From: Deltaproteobacteria bacterium
Lineage (GTDB): Bacteria; Desulfobacterota; Desulfobulbia; Desulfobulbales; Desulfocapsaceae
Length of the DNA: 5,310 bases
Direction of reading: 5' to 3'
Assembly (NCBI GenBank): GCA_021779275.1
Contig: JAJYAX010000134.1
Coordinates: 1 to 5,310, forward strand
Position numbers and translations under genes: made by a program. The notes beneath the pieces are model-generated. The model saw nothing but the letters and a program-made list of their open reading frames with translations, was not told where the DNA came from and ran no database searches. Numbering within the stretch: the first letter of the stretch is position 1; the number at the start of each line of letters is the position of its first letter. Positions 4,825 to 5,310 of this stretch are shown piece after piece.

Positions 4825-5310
4825 GCGAGATCCTGCTGTTGATCGATATACTGGCTTAACCTGGCGATGTGGCTGCGCTCTTCCCCGGCAATCCGCAGAA
4901 GGACCTTTCTGGAGTCTCCCCCCCTCTCCGCCGCCCGCACATAGAGATCGAGGGCCTGCGCCTCGATGGCCAGCGCCAGTCCCAGCACCTCGAGTTCCGA
5001 ATCGAGATCGGTCTTGTAGAGCCGCAGATATTCCTCGGTTGTCAGTCCGCCTTCCATGGCCGGTTCGGCAATTTTTTCGGCAAAAGCAGAAACGGAAACG
5101 GATATTCCGGTAATTTCCGCATAGAGTTTGACCAGTTGCTCCTGATGCAGAAGTTCAATATCCGCCAACTTACCGAAAAGTGATTTTGTCGCCTCCCGGG
5201 AAACCTTCTTCTGCATGGAAAGATAAAAGTCTCTGAGCCCGGTTTCCAGACCAAAGCCTGTTATAATCGCCTCCTCGGAACTCGCCACCCCGGCAAAAAG
5301 GTGCAGGCCG
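4821..5310 (-). CDS. Rubrerythrin-type ferritin-like protein, probably the C-terminal part of a rhodanese fusion; 5' end outside the window
   Basis: A four-helix diiron domain is visible. Counting from the GTG codon at 5288, the likely iron ligands are Glu15 (in FGLETGLRDFY), Glu45 and His48 (ExxH in IELLHQE), Glu109 (in ALAIEAQALDLY) and Glu137 and His140 (GEERSH). This is the paired E...ExxH pattern of rubrerythrin-like proteins. The frame stays open upstream of that GTG to the window edge (GLHLFAG before VASSEEA) and the GTG has no good ribosome site, so the gene continues outside. The junction GLHLFAG...EEAI...LE.GLR.FY resembles, from memory, the linker of rhodanese-rubrerythrin fusions in sulfate- and metal-reducing bacteria, so a rhodanese sulfurtransferase domain probably lies beyond 5310; that part is unseen. 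No C-terminal rubredoxin CxxC domain is present. It overlaps the following flavoprotein gene by 4 bases. Roles in peroxide reduction or sulfur handling are inferred. Confidence 0.85.
   Translation of the reverse strand, partial: GLHLFAGVASSEEAIITGFGLETGLRDFYLSMQKKVSREATKSLFGKLADIELLHQEQLVKLYAEITGISVSVSAFAEKIAEPAMEGGLTTEEYLRLYKTDLDSELEVLGLALAIEAQALDLYVRAAERGGDSRKVLLRIAGEERSHIARLSQYIDQQQDLA

Noticed and set aside
5286..5288. GTG at 5288 as the true start of the rubrerythrin-like gene
   Set aside because: No good ribosome site, and the frame continues open upstream with residues that fit a rhodanese-rubrerythrin linker.

Overview
The 5.3 kb window looks like a chromosomal stretch of a moderate-GC bacterium. 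The protein families point to an anaerobic or microaerophilic Desulfobacterota/deltaproteobacterial relative: a FIST sensor next to a soluble histidine kinase, a rubrerythrin-like domain probably fused to a rhodanese, a SelD-N-terminal-type flavoprotein, and a Liv-type binding protein. This assignment is an inference from family flavour, not from a marker gene. No tRNA, rRNA, IS element, CRISPR array or phage gene is visible.

Layout: two convergent blocks. The left block (+ strand, 1-1881) holds the 3' part of a FIST-domain sensor gene, followed 3 bases later by a soluble histidine kinase, evidently co-translated. The right block (- strand, read from 5310 down to 1945) holds, in order of transcription: a ferritin-like/rubrerythrin-type protein whose start lies outside the window, an FAD/NAD(P)-dependent oxidoreductase overlapping it by 4 bases, a 74-base gap with an inverted repeat, a secreted Leu/Ile/Val-type ABC substrate-binding protein, a candidate unannotated 36-codon membrane peptide, and a small conserved-looking protein of unknown function. 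The blocks meet tail to tail across a 63-base gap (1882-1944).

How the genes may work together: FIST domains are thought to bind small ligands, so the FIST protein plus kinase is a plausible one-input signalling pair, but no response regulator is in view. The rubrerythrin-like protein and flavoprotein are translationally coupled and form a plausible NAD(P)H-linked redox pair, possibly tied to sulfur or selenium chemistry. The binding protein has no permease or ATPase gene beside it in this window. Whether the two blocks are functionally connected cannot be decided from sequence.

The less ordinary features are the 163-base gap 2320-2482, which holds a tight 11-bp triplicate repeat and a small membrane-peptide ORF; the inverted repeat at 3673-3707; and a G-quadruplex-type run inside the kinase gene. 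Nothing here is clearly a new defence or mobile system.
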